Assembly (NCBI GenBank): GCA_035412805.1 | Contig: DAONVO010000005.1 | Coordinates: 1 to 56,626 of the forward strand | DNA length: 56,626 bases | From: DTU018 sp029550685 | GTDB taxonomy: Bacteria > Bacillota > Syntrophomonadia > Syntrophomonadales > Syntrophomonadaceae | Direction of reading: 5' to 3' | Shown here: positions 43,910 to 53,273 of the stretch, piece by piece | Numbering within the stretch: the stretch's first letter is position 1 | Layout of the letters: each line of letters starts with the position of its first letter | Notes under the pieces: model-generated | What the model saw: only the letters and a program-made list of their open reading frames with translations | What the model was told of the DNA's origin: nothing | The model's database searches: none | Position numbers and translations under genes: made by a program

Positions 43910-45469
43910 CTATTCAACCATCGGAGGATGGTCGGTAGTTTCATCTTTCATTTTAATCACGGTTTCAATGCGTAAAATGGCAGCAGCTACCTCTCCGGCA
44001 GCTTCAATGGCATGGCACTTTACCAGAGCCGGATCAAGCACTTTTACTTCCACCATATCTACGGGCTGACCAGTATTTACATCAAATGATATGCTGTTAA
44101 CTCTATGTTTACGCTGCATAGCTGTGATATCCCCCAACTTCTCCAAGGGATTAAAACCAGCATTGGCAGCCATGCATAAAAAGGTCCTGGTTAAAGCTTC
44201 TTTTACACACAGAATGCCATAGGATATCAGGCCTTCCTGCTGACGGGCCAGATCTTCCAAGCGAGATGACAGCCATACTTCCAGGGCACCGCCTCCAGGA
44301 ACCACTCCTCCCTTTAAAGCTGCCTGCACTGCGGCGGCTGCATCCCGGGCCATACGTTCCCGTTCATCAACTACTTCGGTAGTTGCGGCTCCTACCAAAA
44401 CCGTAACCTGGCTTTCCCCTTTACCATTGAGAACCATGGTCCCTTCCAGTTTTTCATCTACAATTACCTTCTCCGCCCTTCCCAAATAGGCTCTCAGACT
44501 GACGGGATCACGGTTCAAGGCGGTGCGTTTAACTTTACGAGCCCCGGTGTGTCGGCATAAGCGTTCCAATTCCCGGGATGATACTCTCTGCAGTACCATT
44601 ATATTAGCATCAGTCAATATTTCTTCAGCAATATCATCAATACTGCGATCAACTAAGACCATATTTACTCCCATTTGGCCCAGGCGCGCCAGATTATTTT
44701 TATAGTCTTCCCGGGACTGGCGATAATATTGAAAACCGGCTTCGGTCTTCAAGGCCTCTACGTTAATCTCCTCCGGCGCCAGGGCATCATCAATGACCAG
44801 GATAATGGCATCCTGTAGCTGGCGGGGCATTTCCCGGTTAACAGGCTGTTTATTTATGACAACCCCCCGGAATACTTTGTTGTCAGCTGCTTCCCTGGCA
44901 TAAACAGCATCGGCATATTTATACTCTGGATTCAGCAGCATATCTTTTCCCAGTATTTTAGCTCCTTCAATAATTTGCCCAGCCAGTTCCTGCTCCCCGC
45001 GCCCGGCTATCTTGGCAATAGCAGCCAGTTCAGGATCATCCAAATCAGTGATGGGGCGAGAAATCTCGTCTATCCACAGGGAACATGCCTCCACCCCCAG
45101 CCGGATTCCTTCCACTATTCTAGTTACCGGAACTCCCTTTAATACCTGAGCACAGCCTTCGGCAATCATGGCACCAGCCAGTATGGTAGTGGTGGTAGTT
45201 CCATCCCCTACTTCTTTTTGCTGGGAGCGAGCTGTATTAATTATCATTTGGGCCGCCGGGTGCCCTACTTCCATAAGATTTAAGATGGTTACCCCGTCAT
45301 TGGTTATCACTACGCCACCAAAACGGTCTACCATCATTACATCCAAGCCTCGTGGTCCAAGAGTACCCTCCACAGCCTGGGAGATAACCCTGGCTGCATT
45401 GGCATTATTTAATAAAGTTTGAAATCTGTCTTCACCTTGTTGATTGGCCTTAACCGGCTTATCTGCCAT
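43910..45469 (-). CDS. Archaeal-like (group III) chaperonin, thermosome/TCP-1 family
   Basis: ATP-dependent folding ring of the group II type, not a GroEL. It has 519 residues. Motifs are TNDGVTIL (56-63), the ATP loop GDGTTTTTILAG (88-99) and PGGGALE near 395; the apical region lacks GroES-binding features, fitting a built-in lid. A well-folded start is set by GGAGGAATGT before ATG. Such bacterial copies are known from Carboxydothermus hydrogenoformans and some other Firmicutes, again within the dnaK operon. Here it lies between hrcA and grpE, so HrcA should control it. No groES or groEL is in the window. Confidence 0.96.
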   Translation of the reverse strand: MADKPVKANQQGEDRFQTLLNNANAARVISQAVEGTLGPRGLDVMMVDRFGGVVITNDGVTILNLMEVGHPAAQMIINTARSQQKEVGDGTTTTTILAGAMIAEGCAQVLKGVPVTRIVEGIRLGVEACSLWIDEISRPITDLDDPELAAIAKIAGRGEQELAGQIIEGAKILGKDMLLNPEYKYADAVYAREAADNKVFRGVVINKQPVNREMPRQLQDAIILVIDDALAPEEINVEALKTEAGFQYYRQSREDYKNNLARLGQMGVNMVLVDRSIDDIAEEILTDANIMVLQRVSSRELERLCRHTGARKVKRTALNRDPVSLRAYLGRAEKVIVDEKLEGTMVLNGKGESQVTVLVGAATTEVVDERERMARDAAAAVQAALKGGVVPGGGALEVWLSSRLEDLARQQEGLISYGILCVKEALTRTFLCMAANAGFNPLEKLGDITAMQRKHRVNSISFDVNTGQPVDMVEVKVLDPALVKCHAIEAAGEVAAAILRIETVIKMKDETTDHPPMVE

Positions 45470-45496
45470 ACATTCCTCCGTACCGGTTTTAATCTG

Positions 45497-46510
45497 CTAG
45501 TAGAGCACTTCTTTGATAAGGTCGCGAACTGCTTCCACCGTGCCCGCTGCTCTCCAGTATTCCATCCGCACCGGCCCAATCACCCCGATTTTGCCCATTT
45601 CCCCGTAGGACTTATAGCCGGCTATAACCACACTCATATCCTTCATATCATCGGGATTTTCCCGGCCAATGCTTATATTTACATGTTCGCCAATATCCTG
45701 AGGCAAGCGGTTCTTAATGGCCCCTTCTTCTTCCAGCAAAGACAAAAAGCGGCGCAGTTTTTCCAGGTCTTTGAATTCCGGCTCATTGAGCATGTTCAGG
45801 ACCCCGCTGACTACCACCCGCTCATCCCTGGAACTCTGCAGCAGCAGCTCCAGAGCATCCAGAGCACTGTCAATGACCTTTCGTCTCTGATATAGCTCCT
45901 CTCTTAAAGCTCTTAGGTCAGTACGCCTCAGTTCATCAAGACGGCGGCTGGCAAATACTTTATTAAATAAGCTTCCGATATTCTCCAGGTCCTCGTTGGT
46001 AACATTGGGAGGAATCTCTATTTTACGGTGCATGATTAATCCCAGATCAGTTACCAGGATTATCAGAGCCTGCCCAGGATTTAAAGGAAGAAGCTGTAAA
46101 TAGCGAAATTGAGTGGTATTAACTGAAGGTACAACAATAAAAGAAGTATAGCGAGTTATTTGCGACAAAAACTGGGCAATATGAGCTATAACCTGGTCCA
46201 GATCGCGGACACTGCTGGTAATGGCTTTTCTTAATTCCTCAATCTGCTCCTCAGATAAGCTCTCATTCTCCATCATACAGTCCACATAGTAACGGAATCC
46301 CTGTTCTGATGGTATTCGCCCCGCCGAAGTGTGTGGCTGCTCCAGGTAGCCCATTTCCTCCAAATCAGCCATTTCGTTGCGAACCGTTGCCGCAGATATT
46401 TTCAGATCATGTTTGCGTACTACAGCCCTGGATCCAACCGGTTCAGCCGTTTCCACATAATCTTTGATTATAGATTGGAGTATTTGCCGTTTTCGCTCAT
46501 CCAAAGTCAT
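45497..46510 (-). CDS. hrcA: Heat-inducible transcription repressor HrcA
   Basis: Repressor that binds CIRCE and senses chaperonin capacity. An N-terminal winged helix (about 1-75: VGSRAVVRKHDLKISAATVRNEMADLEEMGYL, shown in parts) is followed by a GAF-like and inserted dimerisation domain. It has 337 residues. The CIRCE element lies 16 bp upstream of its start, so it controls its own operon. Confidence 0.97.
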   Translation of the reverse strand: MTLDERKRQILQSIIKDYVETAEPVGSRAVVRKHDLKISAATVRNEMADLEEMGYLEQPHTSAGRIPSEQGFRYYVDCMMENESLSEEQIEELRKAITSSVRDLDQVIAHIAQFLSQITRYTSFIVVPSVNTTQFRYLQLLPLNPGQALIILVTDLGLIMHRKIEIPPNVTNEDLENIGSLFNKVFASRRLDELRRTDLRALREELYQRRKVIDSALDALELLLQSSRDERVVVSGVLNMLNEPEFKDLEKLRRFLSLLEEEGAIKNRLPQDIGEHVNISIGRENPDDMKDMSVVIAGYKSYGEMGKIGVIGPVRMEYWRAAGTVEAVRDLIKEVLY

Positions 46511-46525
46511 AACTGATCACCCCTG

Positions 46526-46552
46526 TTAGCACTCTTTGTCGTCGAGTGCTAA
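46526..46552. promoter_or_regulatory. CIRCE operator
   Basis: Perfect TTAGCACTC-N9-GAGTGCTAA at 46526-46534 and 46544-46552. It sits just downstream of the -10 element, so bound HrcA would block transcription of the whole chaperone operon. Confidence 0.98.
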
Positions 46553-46564
46553 CCATTTTATTAA

Positions 46565-46593
46565 AAAATATCACCTGCTATGAGCTTTGTCAA
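46565..46593 (-). promoter_or_regulatory. Sigma-A promoter of the hrcA operon
   Basis: Minus strand TTGACA (46588-46593), 17-bp spacer, TATTTT (46565-46570). The start would fall at the edge of the CIRCE element. Confidence 0.85.
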
Positions 46594-46602
46594 GGCATGG
46601 GA

Positions 46603-47763
46603 TCACTGGATAAACCGGCCTAAGACCTGGTTTGATATGAAATAGGCAGATGGTGCCAGGCGCAAATAACCATCACTGATCATCATAAAGCCTCCTGTCA
46701 CCAGTTCATGGATAACCCCAGAATATACCTGTTCCAGATCCACCCCAAAACGTTTATTAAAATCAGTCAGATTTATACCCCTGGTAGTGCGCAGACCCAG
46801 GACTACGGCATCTATCCAGCGCTGGTCCTCAGTCATTTTCTCCAGGATTTCACCTTGCCAAAAACCCAGCGGGTAACCGGCTCCGGCCTGCAGGTATCGG
46901 TCCAGCAGGTTGGTATTGCGGAAACGAACCCGGTTGATGAAAGAAACCGCCCCGGCTCCCAAACCTATATATTCCCGGCTGTCCCAATAGAGTAGATTGT
47001 GCTGGCATTCCCATCCTGGTACGGCAAAGTTAGAAATCTCATACTGCTGATAACCCTTCTGAGCCAGCAGTTCCTGACTGGTCCGGTAAAGCTGGTACTC
47101 CTGTTCATCTTCCAGCATATACAGCTGGCCTGCCTCAACTCGCCTGCCTAGTGGGGTATACGGTTCCAGCTGCAACAGGTATAAAGACAGGTGTTGGGGA
47201 TCTAAAGCCATTGCCTGGCGCAGATTAAATACCCAGTCACTTATAGTTTGTCCGGGGATACCATAAATTAAATCCAAATTTATATTATGGAAGCCGGCTG
47301 CATAGGCATCCCGGACAGCTTTCTCACTGTCCTGGGCAGAATGTAATCTTCCCAGAAGGCGCAGTTCCCGGTCAACAAAACTCTGTACTCCCAGGGATAG
47401 ACGATTGATCCCCGCCAGGCGGCAGCCGCGCAAATACTTAAAATCAATAGTGGCCGGATTTGCTTCCATGGTGATCTCCATATGGCTGTTCAACCCGAAG
47501 GCCTGATCCAACTTGGTCAGCAGCCTTTCGATCTGGGCAGGGGTAAGCAGGCTGGGGGTACCACCGCCAAAATAAACCGTATGGATAGGCTGACCATCAT
47601 AAGAAGAGGCTCGCTGCTCAATCTCAGCAGCCAGCCCCCTGGTATACTTCTCCAGCCAGTCCGCAGCAGTCAGCGGTACCGAATAGAAGTCGCAATAGTT
47701 GCACTTGGCCTTACAAAAGGGAATATGAATGTATATCCCTCGATAATCCTGCTGGTTAATCAT
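46603..47763 (-). CDS. hemW: Radical-SAM heme chaperone HemW
   Basis: Heme-binding radical-SAM protein related to coproporphyrinogen dehydrogenase and often mis-annotated as such. The cluster motif is C17-x3-C21-x2-C24, followed by FYS. The HNLLYW motif typical of HemW is present. It has 386 residues. Its ATG overlaps the end of lepA by 8 bp. The lepA-hemW-hrcA order is conserved in Firmicutes. Confidence 0.95.
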   Translation of the reverse strand: MINQQDYRGIYIHIPFCKAKCNYCDFYSVPLTAADWLEKYTRGLAAEIEQRASSYDGQPIHTVYFGGGTPSLLTPAQIERLLTKLDQAFGLNSHMEITMEANPATIDFKYLRGCRLAGINRLSLGVQSFVDRELRLLGRLHSAQDSEKAVRDAYAAGFHNINLDLIYGIPGQTISDWVFNLRQAMALDPQHLSLYLLQLEPYTPLGRRVEAGQLYMLEDEQEYQLYRTSQELLAQKGYQQYEISNFAVPGWECQHNLLYWDSREYIGLGAGAVSFINRVRFRNTNLLDRYLQAGAGYPLGFWQGEILEKMTEDQRWIDAVVLGLRTTRGINLTDFNKRFGVDLEQVYSGVIHELVTGGFMMISDGYLRLAPSAYFISNQVLGRFIQ

Positions 47764-49555
47764 CGTCCACCTGTAAAACAGTCAGAAAAGCATCTTTGGG
47801 AACTTCCACCCGTCCAATCTGTTTCATTCGCTTTTTACCTTCCTTTTGCTTTTCCAACAGTTTTTTCTTCCGGGTAATGTCTCCCCCGTAGCACTTGGCC
47901 AGAACGTCCTTGCGCATCGCTTTAATGGTCTCCCGGGCGATAATTTTGGTTCCGATTCCAGCTTGGATAACTACCTCGTACATCTGCCGGGGTATTATGC
48001 GGCGCAGTTTTTCAGTAACATTACGAGCCCGGTAATAAGCTCTTTCCCTGTGGACTATCATGCTTAGGGCATCCACAACTTCTCCGTTCAGGAAGATATC
48101 CAGCTTGACCAGATCAGCCGGCTCATAACCGCTGAGTTCGTAATCTAGAGAGGCATACCCGCGGGTTCTTGATTTAAGAGCATCAAAAAAATCATAGAGA
48201 ATCTCTGACAGCGGCAGCTTGTAAGTGATCATAACCCGCTGGGTACTTAGATATTCCATATTTACAAAACTGCCCCGTTTATCCTGGCACAACTCCATAA
48301 CCGGTCCCACGTATTCATTGGGCACCATAATGGAGGCTTTGACAAAAGGTTCAAAAACCTGCTCAATTTTTTGCGGTGCTGGCCAGTAAGTAGGGTTGGA
48401 TACATAGACTATGCTGCCATCGGTAAGCATAATCTGGTAAATTACACTGGGAGCAGTAGCCAGCAGGCTCAGGTCATATTCCCGCTCCAGGCGTTCCTTA
48501 ATAATTTCCAGGTGCAGCAGCCCCAAAAAACCACAGCGAAAACCAAATCCCAAAGCCTCCGAAGTTTCCGGTTCATAGAGAAGAGAGGCATCGTTAAGCT
48601 TCAGCTTATCCAAGGCATCTCGCAGTTTTTCATAGTCATTGTTCTCCAAAGGATACAAGCCGCAGTATACCATAGGTTTAACTTCTCTATAGCCGGGCAG
48701 TGGTTCAGCAGCTGGCCGGTCAGCCAGGGTAATGGTATCTCCCACCTTGGTGTCGCTGACATTTTTAATACCAGCCGCCAGATAACCTACTTCACCAGCT
48801 TTTAATACTTCAACTTCCGTCATATAAGGTGACAAGACACCCAGTTCGGCAACCTCATATTCCTTACCCGAAGACATCATACGAATGATATCTCCCTTCT
48901 TTAGCTGACCCGATACCACACGGAAGTAGCAAATCGCACCTTTATAAGAATCAAAATAAGAGTCAAAAATCAGTGCCTGCAGCGGTCCCTGTTCATCGCC
49001 TTGGGGAGGAGGTATTAACTTGACAATGGCTTCCAATACTTCGTCAATACCCAGGCCCAGTTTAGCGGAAATAGCGACAATATCATTTTGATCCAGGCCC
49101 AGTACATCCTCCATCTCCTGTTTAACCTTTTCAGGGTCAGCGCCGGGAAGGTCTATTTTGTTTACCGCTCCTACGATCTCCAGGTTGAGATCCATAGCCA
49201 TATATACATTAGCCAGGGTTTGAGCTTCAATACCCTGGGAAGCATCCACCACCAGCAATGCTCCTTCACAGCATGCCAAACTGCGGGATACTTCATAGGA
49301 AAAATCCACATGACCGGGAGTATCGATGAGATTCAATATATAATCCTTTCCATCGGCTGCCCGGTAGTTGAGTCTGACCGGTTGGAGCTTGATGGTAATG
49401 CCCTTTTCCCGTTCCAGATCCATTTTATCCAGGAACTGCTCCCGCATTTCCCGCTCACTTAGTGCACCGGTAAACTGCAGCAGGCGGTCTGCCAGAGTAG
49501 ATTTGCCATGATCTATATGGGCGATAATACTGAAATTGCGAATGTTTTCTTGCAA
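47756..49555 (-). CDS. lepA: Elongation factor 4 (LepA)
   Basis: Ribosomal GTPase of the EF-G type that acts in translation or ribosome assembly under stress. G1 is AHIDHGKST, G3 DTPGHVDF, G4 NKIDLPGADP. The C-terminal LepA domain ends in GKKRMKQIGRVEVPKDAF. It has 599 residues, a standard length. It lies between murJ and hemW. Confidence 0.98.
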   Translation of the reverse strand: MQENIRNFSIIAHIDHGKSTLADRLLQFTGALSEREMREQFLDKMDLEREKGITIKLQPVRLNYRAADGKDYILNLIDTPGHVDFSYEVSRSLACCEGALLVVDASQGIEAQTLANVYMAMDLNLEIVGAVNKIDLPGADPEKVKQEMEDVLGLDQNDIVAISAKLGLGIDEVLEAIVKLIPPPQGDEQGPLQALIFDSYFDSYKGAICYFRVVSGQLKKGDIIRMMSSGKEYEVAELGVLSPYMTEVEVLKAGEVGYLAAGIKNVSDTKVGDTITLADRPAAEPLPGYREVKPMVYCGLYPLENNDYEKLRDALDKLKLNDASLLYEPETSEALGFGFRCGFLGLLHLEIIKERLEREYDLSLLATAPSVIYQIMLTDGSIVYVSNPTYWPAPQKIEQVFEPFVKASIMVPNEYVGPVMELCQDKRGSFVNMEYLSTQRVMITYKLPLSEILYDFFDALKSRTRGYASLDYELSGYEPADLVKLDIFLNGEVVDALSMIVHRERAYYRARNVTEKLRRIIPRQMYEVVIQAGIGTKIIARETIKAMRKDVLAKCYGGDITRKKKLLEKQKEGKKRMKQIGRVEVPKDAFLTVLQVDDD

Positions 49556-49646
49556 CTATGATTCCTCCAGGAGGTTTACTAACAAATTATGGACTAAATT
49601 ATACCCAATTCCCGGCTGTGGTTCAATTGTTCACCGGCCTGCAGCT

Positions 49647-51203
49647 TTAAGCCCAGCGATTGCGAAGCAGGCGTATTATCACTTCCGTCTCCTCCAGTTT
49701 AAACCCCAATATAATTGGAGCATACACCAAAACCCCGGCAACAATCGCGGCCCCAATCATCAGCAGCTGCATACCCTTACCGGTAACAATTATAACTGAT
49801 GACAAGCCGGCCATAACTCCCATAACCGCAAAAAACATAACAGCCCCGGCCCCCAAAGATATTATAAAACCCAGGGCAATCTTGCTGCCTCCTATGGGGC
49901 CTACTTTCCAGCGCAACGCGGCCAGCAGGATAAACAGGTCGATCCAACCAGCTATGGAGTAAGCCAGGGCTAGCCCCGGTGCTCCCCACCGGTAGCCTAA
50001 TTGTACGGACAGCACCACATTAACCAATATGGCCAGCACTGCTGATATTACTGGAATGGTAGGGGCTTTCAAAGCGTAGAAGCCCCGTACCGCCACCTGC
50101 ATACAGGCATAGGCTGCCAACCCCCATAGGTAGTAGTTGAGAGCCTGAGTGGTAGCTGTGACCATTTCTCCAGTAAATTCTCCCTGTTCAAACAAAAGAC
50201 TCACCAAGGGCTGCCCTATGGCTAACAACCCCAGGGAAGCTGGCACCCCTAACAGCAGCGTAGCCCTTATACCCAGAGAGGTATAGCGCCGGAATCCTTC
50301 CATTTCTCCCCGGGCAATCAGGCTGGCCAAAGTGGGAAACAGCGCCGTTCCTATGGATACGGCAAAAATGCCCACCGGCAGGTTCATAATACGCTGGGCC
50401 AGGTTCAAAGAACTTAACACCCCGCTGCCCAGGTGGGAAGCAATATTCTGAGTTACAAAAAGGTTTAACTGAGCCACGCCCAGTCCGGCCATAACCGGTA
50501 TCATTAACCCCACAATTTTGACAAAGCCGGGATGATCAATACAGAGAGTAAAGCGATAACGCACCCCGGTTCTTTTCAGGGCTGGAATCTGCACCGCCAA
50601 ATTTAAAGCCGCTCCCAGGGCTACTCCATAAGCAAAAGCAGCGATACCCCATTGTTCATAACCAAGAAAGCCTACTATTATAATGACGGCATTATAAACC
50701 AGGCTGCCCAAAGCGGGAGAGGCAAAATGCTGGTAGCTGTTGAGAATTCCCATAGCCAATCCATTTAAAGCCATGAAAAAGGTTTGCACCAGCATTATGT
50801 GGGTCAGGCTGGCCGCCAGGGTGATATATTCCTCAGGCAGACCGGGAGTAAGCAGGATGATTAGAGGGCGGGTATAGAAATAGGCAACTGCTATCAAGAC
50901 CAGCATGACCAGCAAAACCCAGCTGGTAAGAATACTAACGGCTTCCCAGCCTTCCTCCTCTTTCCTATTAGCGAGATAGGATGAGAATACAGGTATTAAC
51001 GCTGAGCTTAAAGCACCGCCCACCAGCAGCATGTAGATCAAATCGGGAATGGAAAAAGCCGCCCGGTAGGCATCGGTAATGTAGTTTTGCCCAAACAGGG
51101 TGTACAGCGCTACTTCCCGGCCGTAGCCAAGTATCCGGGACAGAATAACGGTAATCATGAGCAGAAATGCTGCCCGGGCCATATGTTTGCCAGTATGCGC
51201 CAC
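49647..51203 (-). CDS. murJ: Lipid II flippase MurJ
   Basis: MOP-superfamily flippase that moves lipid II across the membrane for peptidoglycan synthesis. About 14 hydrophobic segments cover the whole 518 residues. The family start is AAFLLMITVILSRILGYGREVAL, and charged cavity residues are visible in the first helices. The frame is open to a GTG at 51218, but GTG 51203, with GGGAG 8 bp upstream, is preferred. It is inserted between yqxA and lepA, which are adjacent in Bacillus, and a repeat cluster separates it from yqxA. Confidence 0.93.
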   Translation of the reverse strand: MAHTGKHMARAAFLLMITVILSRILGYGREVALYTLFGQNYITDAYRAAFSIPDLIYMLLVGGALSSALIPVFSSYLANRKEEEGWEAVSILTSWVLLVMLVLIAVAYFYTRPLIILLTPGLPEEYITLAASLTHIMLVQTFFMALNGLAMGILNSYQHFASPALGSLVYNAVIIIVGFLGYEQWGIAAFAYGVALGAALNLAVQIPALKRTGVRYRFTLCIDHPGFVKIVGLMIPVMAGLGVAQLNLFVTQNIASHLGSGVLSSLNLAQRIMNLPVGIFAVSIGTALFPTLASLIARGEMEGFRRYTSLGIRATLLLGVPASLGLLAIGQPLVSLLFEQGEFTGEMVTATTQALNYYLWGLAAYACMQVAVRGFYALKAPTIPVISAVLAILVNVVLSVQLGYRWGAPGLALAYSIAGWIDLFILLAALRWKVGPIGGSKIALGFIISLGAGAVMFFAVMGVMAGLSSVIIVTGKGMQLLMIGAAIVAGVLVYAPIILGFKLEETEVIIRLLRNRWA

Positions 51204-51259
51204 GTCGTCAACTCCCACCGTGAACTGCTTTCAGGTTGTTGTGAAAATAGACCTCTCTA

Positions 51260-51345
51260 TGTCATCGCCCCCTTCGGGGACTTCTGATGTTCACGGACGC
51301 TCACTCTTAATATTGCGAGGCTGCGAAGCGACGTGGCGATCTCTT
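51260..51345 (-). repeat. GAGATCGCC/CATTGCGAG repeat, left copy at murJ
   Basis: This stretch is the reverse complement of 56309-56395 by eye: GTCATCG...GATGTTCAC, then TTGCGAGG, GACGTGGCGATCTCTT. Together with 51701-51738 it brackets the 279-bp element in opposite orientation. Confidence 0.75.
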
Positions 51346-51396
51346 TTCTGTATCACCTATAATCCTCTTTTGAGATTGCTTTGCTGCCCTCGCTAT

Positions 51397-51675
51397 TATC
51401 ACCTTTGGTCCAGACCATGATGAACGAAAACATCGCGGTAAGGCTTAAGCAGGCGTATTAGCCGGGCGAGTGACTACGACGAGCTGTTGCAACCCACGGC
51501 GAAATTGAGGGCTGCGAAGCGGAGCGAGAAACAGGACGTTTCGAGCAGCGAGGACTGAGTGCTGGATGCCGAATCCAAGCGGTCCGCTTCGCACCGAAGT
51601 AAGCCGATGTGTTGCAGGTGAGGAGTCTTGGAGCGAGCCGGCTAATACCCCTGCATCCCGGCTAGCACTCCTACC
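51397..51675 (+). repeat. 279-bp structured non-coding element (copy B)
   Basis: Begins TATCACCTTTGG, the same terminus as the right end of copy A, and follows copy A in reverse complement over its full core with scattered substitutions and small indels. Shared blocks include GCCGGGCGAGTGACTACGAC, GGGCTGCGAAGCGGAGCGAG and AAGCGGTCCGCTTCGCACCG. It has no open frame with a start. It lacks the AAGCTTAGC hairpin that copy A has at its other end. It lies in the murJ-yqxA gap. Confidence 0.85.
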
Positions 51676-51700
51676 ATGTCGTGGTTAGCGTGGATCGGCA

Positions 51701-51738
51701 TAGAGATCGCCACGTCGCTTCGCTCCTCGCGATGACAG
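51701..51738 (+). repeat. GAGATCGCC/CATTGCGAG repeat, right copy at yqxA
   Basis: Reads AGAGATCGCCACGTCGCTTC followed by GCTCCTCGCGATGACAGG. It is inverted relative to 51309-51345 and in the same orientation as 56309-56340. Confidence 0.75.
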
Positions 51739-51783
51739 GTTTATGTTTCTTTCATCGTGTCCTGCACCACTGGTACAATTGTA

Positions 51784-52074
51784 TCAGGTGAGAAATAAAA
51801 CTTTGAATATGCTCCATATTCTCTCCAAATGGTTTACGGTTTTTTCATAGGCAGTTTTGACAACTGCTTCCGCCCGCTGCAGCTTGTCCCCGGCTACTGT
51901 ATATTGCTGCCCGGCTACATGAAATTCCACCTTGGATTCATCGGCCTGCAGCCCAATAACGGGAGGCCGCTGGCTGGCCGTCAACTGGTTGATAGCTTCA
52001 TTGCTTATGTTAAGGCCGCAGATAGTCAGAGTAAGGATTAACCCAATTAATAATACCTGCCCAAATCTACTCAT
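51784..52074 (-). CDS. YqxA-like (DUF3679) protein
   Basis: 96 residues with an N-terminal membrane segment or signal (about 5-22, VLLIGLILTLTICGL) and a short outer domain. It overlaps the spoIIP stop region by 8 bp. In Bacillus yqxA follows spoIIP and precedes lepA, so position and size identify it better than its sequence does. Its function is unknown. Confidence 0.75.
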   Translation of the reverse strand: MSRFGQVLLIGLILTLTICGLNISNEAINQLTASQRPPVIGLQADESKVEFHVAGQQYTVAGDKLQRAEAVVKTAYEKTVNHLERIWSIFKVLFLT

Positions 52075-53113
52075 TTTTTTCCTCCGCCAAAACTCTTATG
52101 AGTATATCAGAAAATAGCTGAGCCGCATACTGGGCTTGATCGAAACGATTCAAATCACTTCCTATTTCTATTAGCAAAGCCCGCTGGTGATACTCCTGAT
52201 TATAGGTTCCTGCTTTGATGCGCACTCCTTTAATAAGCCCCGGATACAACTGCTCACCGTATTCAGCTATGCGATTGGCAAACTCCAAATTCTTTTCCCA
52301 ATCTGGATGAGGTTTGCGCTCATCTGTTCCAACTACAATCAGAATACGAGCACTGAGCTTACCATCTATTTTAACCGTCTCGGCTTCCTCCATACCCGGA
52401 ATATGGTCCCGGTGAACATCAAACAGGGCCACCAGTTGCTCCTGCTCTTTTACTATGCGCTTGACCGTTGACCGGGAATTGGTATAGCTTTTATCATATT
52501 CAGGAAAGTCGTGAATTTCATCGTAGAATATGGCATTAACTCCTTGCTGGCGAAGACTTGCCGCCACCTGTTCAGCTACTTTGGTTATCAGCCCCGCTTT
52601 ACCGTCCAGGCGTGCTTTGCCGCTATCGGGAGTGTAGGTCTCCGCTGAATGAGTGCAATACAGAGCTACCTTACAGTCCCTTAACCGTAAAATATCTTGG
52701 GCGGACAGAGGGTTAGGTTCATCCCCCTGCACAATGGCCGGCAGTTCGTAGGTTCCGGGCAGGGCATCCGTCTCTTCCGGGCCGGCATCGTCCCAGTCGG
52801 CGCTGGCCAGAACCTGTATGTTGCTGGCCATCATATCCCGGGGCAGTTTTTTGCTGAAATAGGAGTTATCTGTCCAAGGCCAGAGGTCCGGTCCCGCTAG
52901 CATAACATTAACATTACGCACCAAGGCTGCAGCTTGATTTTCCTTTAGATTGACCTGCATTCCCTGCATAACTGCAGGAACACGGCTTACCAGGGAATGG
53001 TTCTGCCAGATAATTTTATTTATATCCAGAGTGACCCCAGCCAGCAATGTAATAAAAAACAACTGAACCATTACCATGCTTTTTAGAAATACCAGAACAC
53101 TGTTGCGCCCCAC
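52067..53113 (-). CDS. spoIIP: Stage II sporulation protein P
   Basis: Amidase/endopeptidase of the engulfment complex with SpoIID and SpoIIM. An N-terminal membrane anchor (about 8-30) is followed by the SpoIIP domain with the zinc/catalytic motifs CTHSAETYTP, FDVHRDH and the Glu in LLIEIGSDLN. It has 348 residues. It starts at a GTG behind AGAGGTGG. The protease gene gpr, usual between rpsT and spoIIP, is absent. Confidence 0.95.
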   Translation of the reverse strand: MGRNSVLVFLKSMVMVQLFFITLLAGVTLDINKIIWQNHSLVSRVPAVMQGMQVNLKENQAAALVRNVNVMLAGPDLWPWTDNSYFSKKLPRDMMASNIQVLASADWDDAGPEETDALPGTYELPAIVQGDEPNPLSAQDILRLRDCKVALYCTHSAETYTPDSGKARLDGKAGLITKVAEQVAASLRQQGVNAIFYDEIHDFPEYDKSYTNSRSTVKRIVKEQEQLVALFDVHRDHIPGMEEAETVKIDGKLSARILIVVGTDERKPHPDWEKNLEFANRIAEYGEQLYPGLIKGVRIKAGTYNQEYHQRALLIEIGSDLNRFDQAQYAAQLFSDILIRVLAEEKNE

Positions 53114-53209
53114 TAGTCCACCTCTTTCCCGTAACGGTCTCTTAAAATTTATGGTGGACAGGCGGTGGTTAGAACGACTTTAAGAGCAAATTTATTCCGC
53201 TAGCAATTC

Positions 53210-53238
53210 TTGCTTTTTGATGAGGGTAATGCTATAGT
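53210..53238 (+). promoter_or_regulatory. Promoter of rpsT
   Basis: TTGCTT (53210-53215), 17-bp spacer, TATAGT (53233-53238), 36 bp before the rpsT GTG. Confidence 0.7.
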
Positions 53239-53273
53239 ATTCCTGTTAGGCAAACTTTAAAGGAGGTGAACAT

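Noticed and set aside
51219..51783. Prophage or insertion-sequence remnant between murJ and yqxA
   Set aside because: No coding remnant of a transposase or phage gene is found in six frames; the region is made of non-coding repeats.
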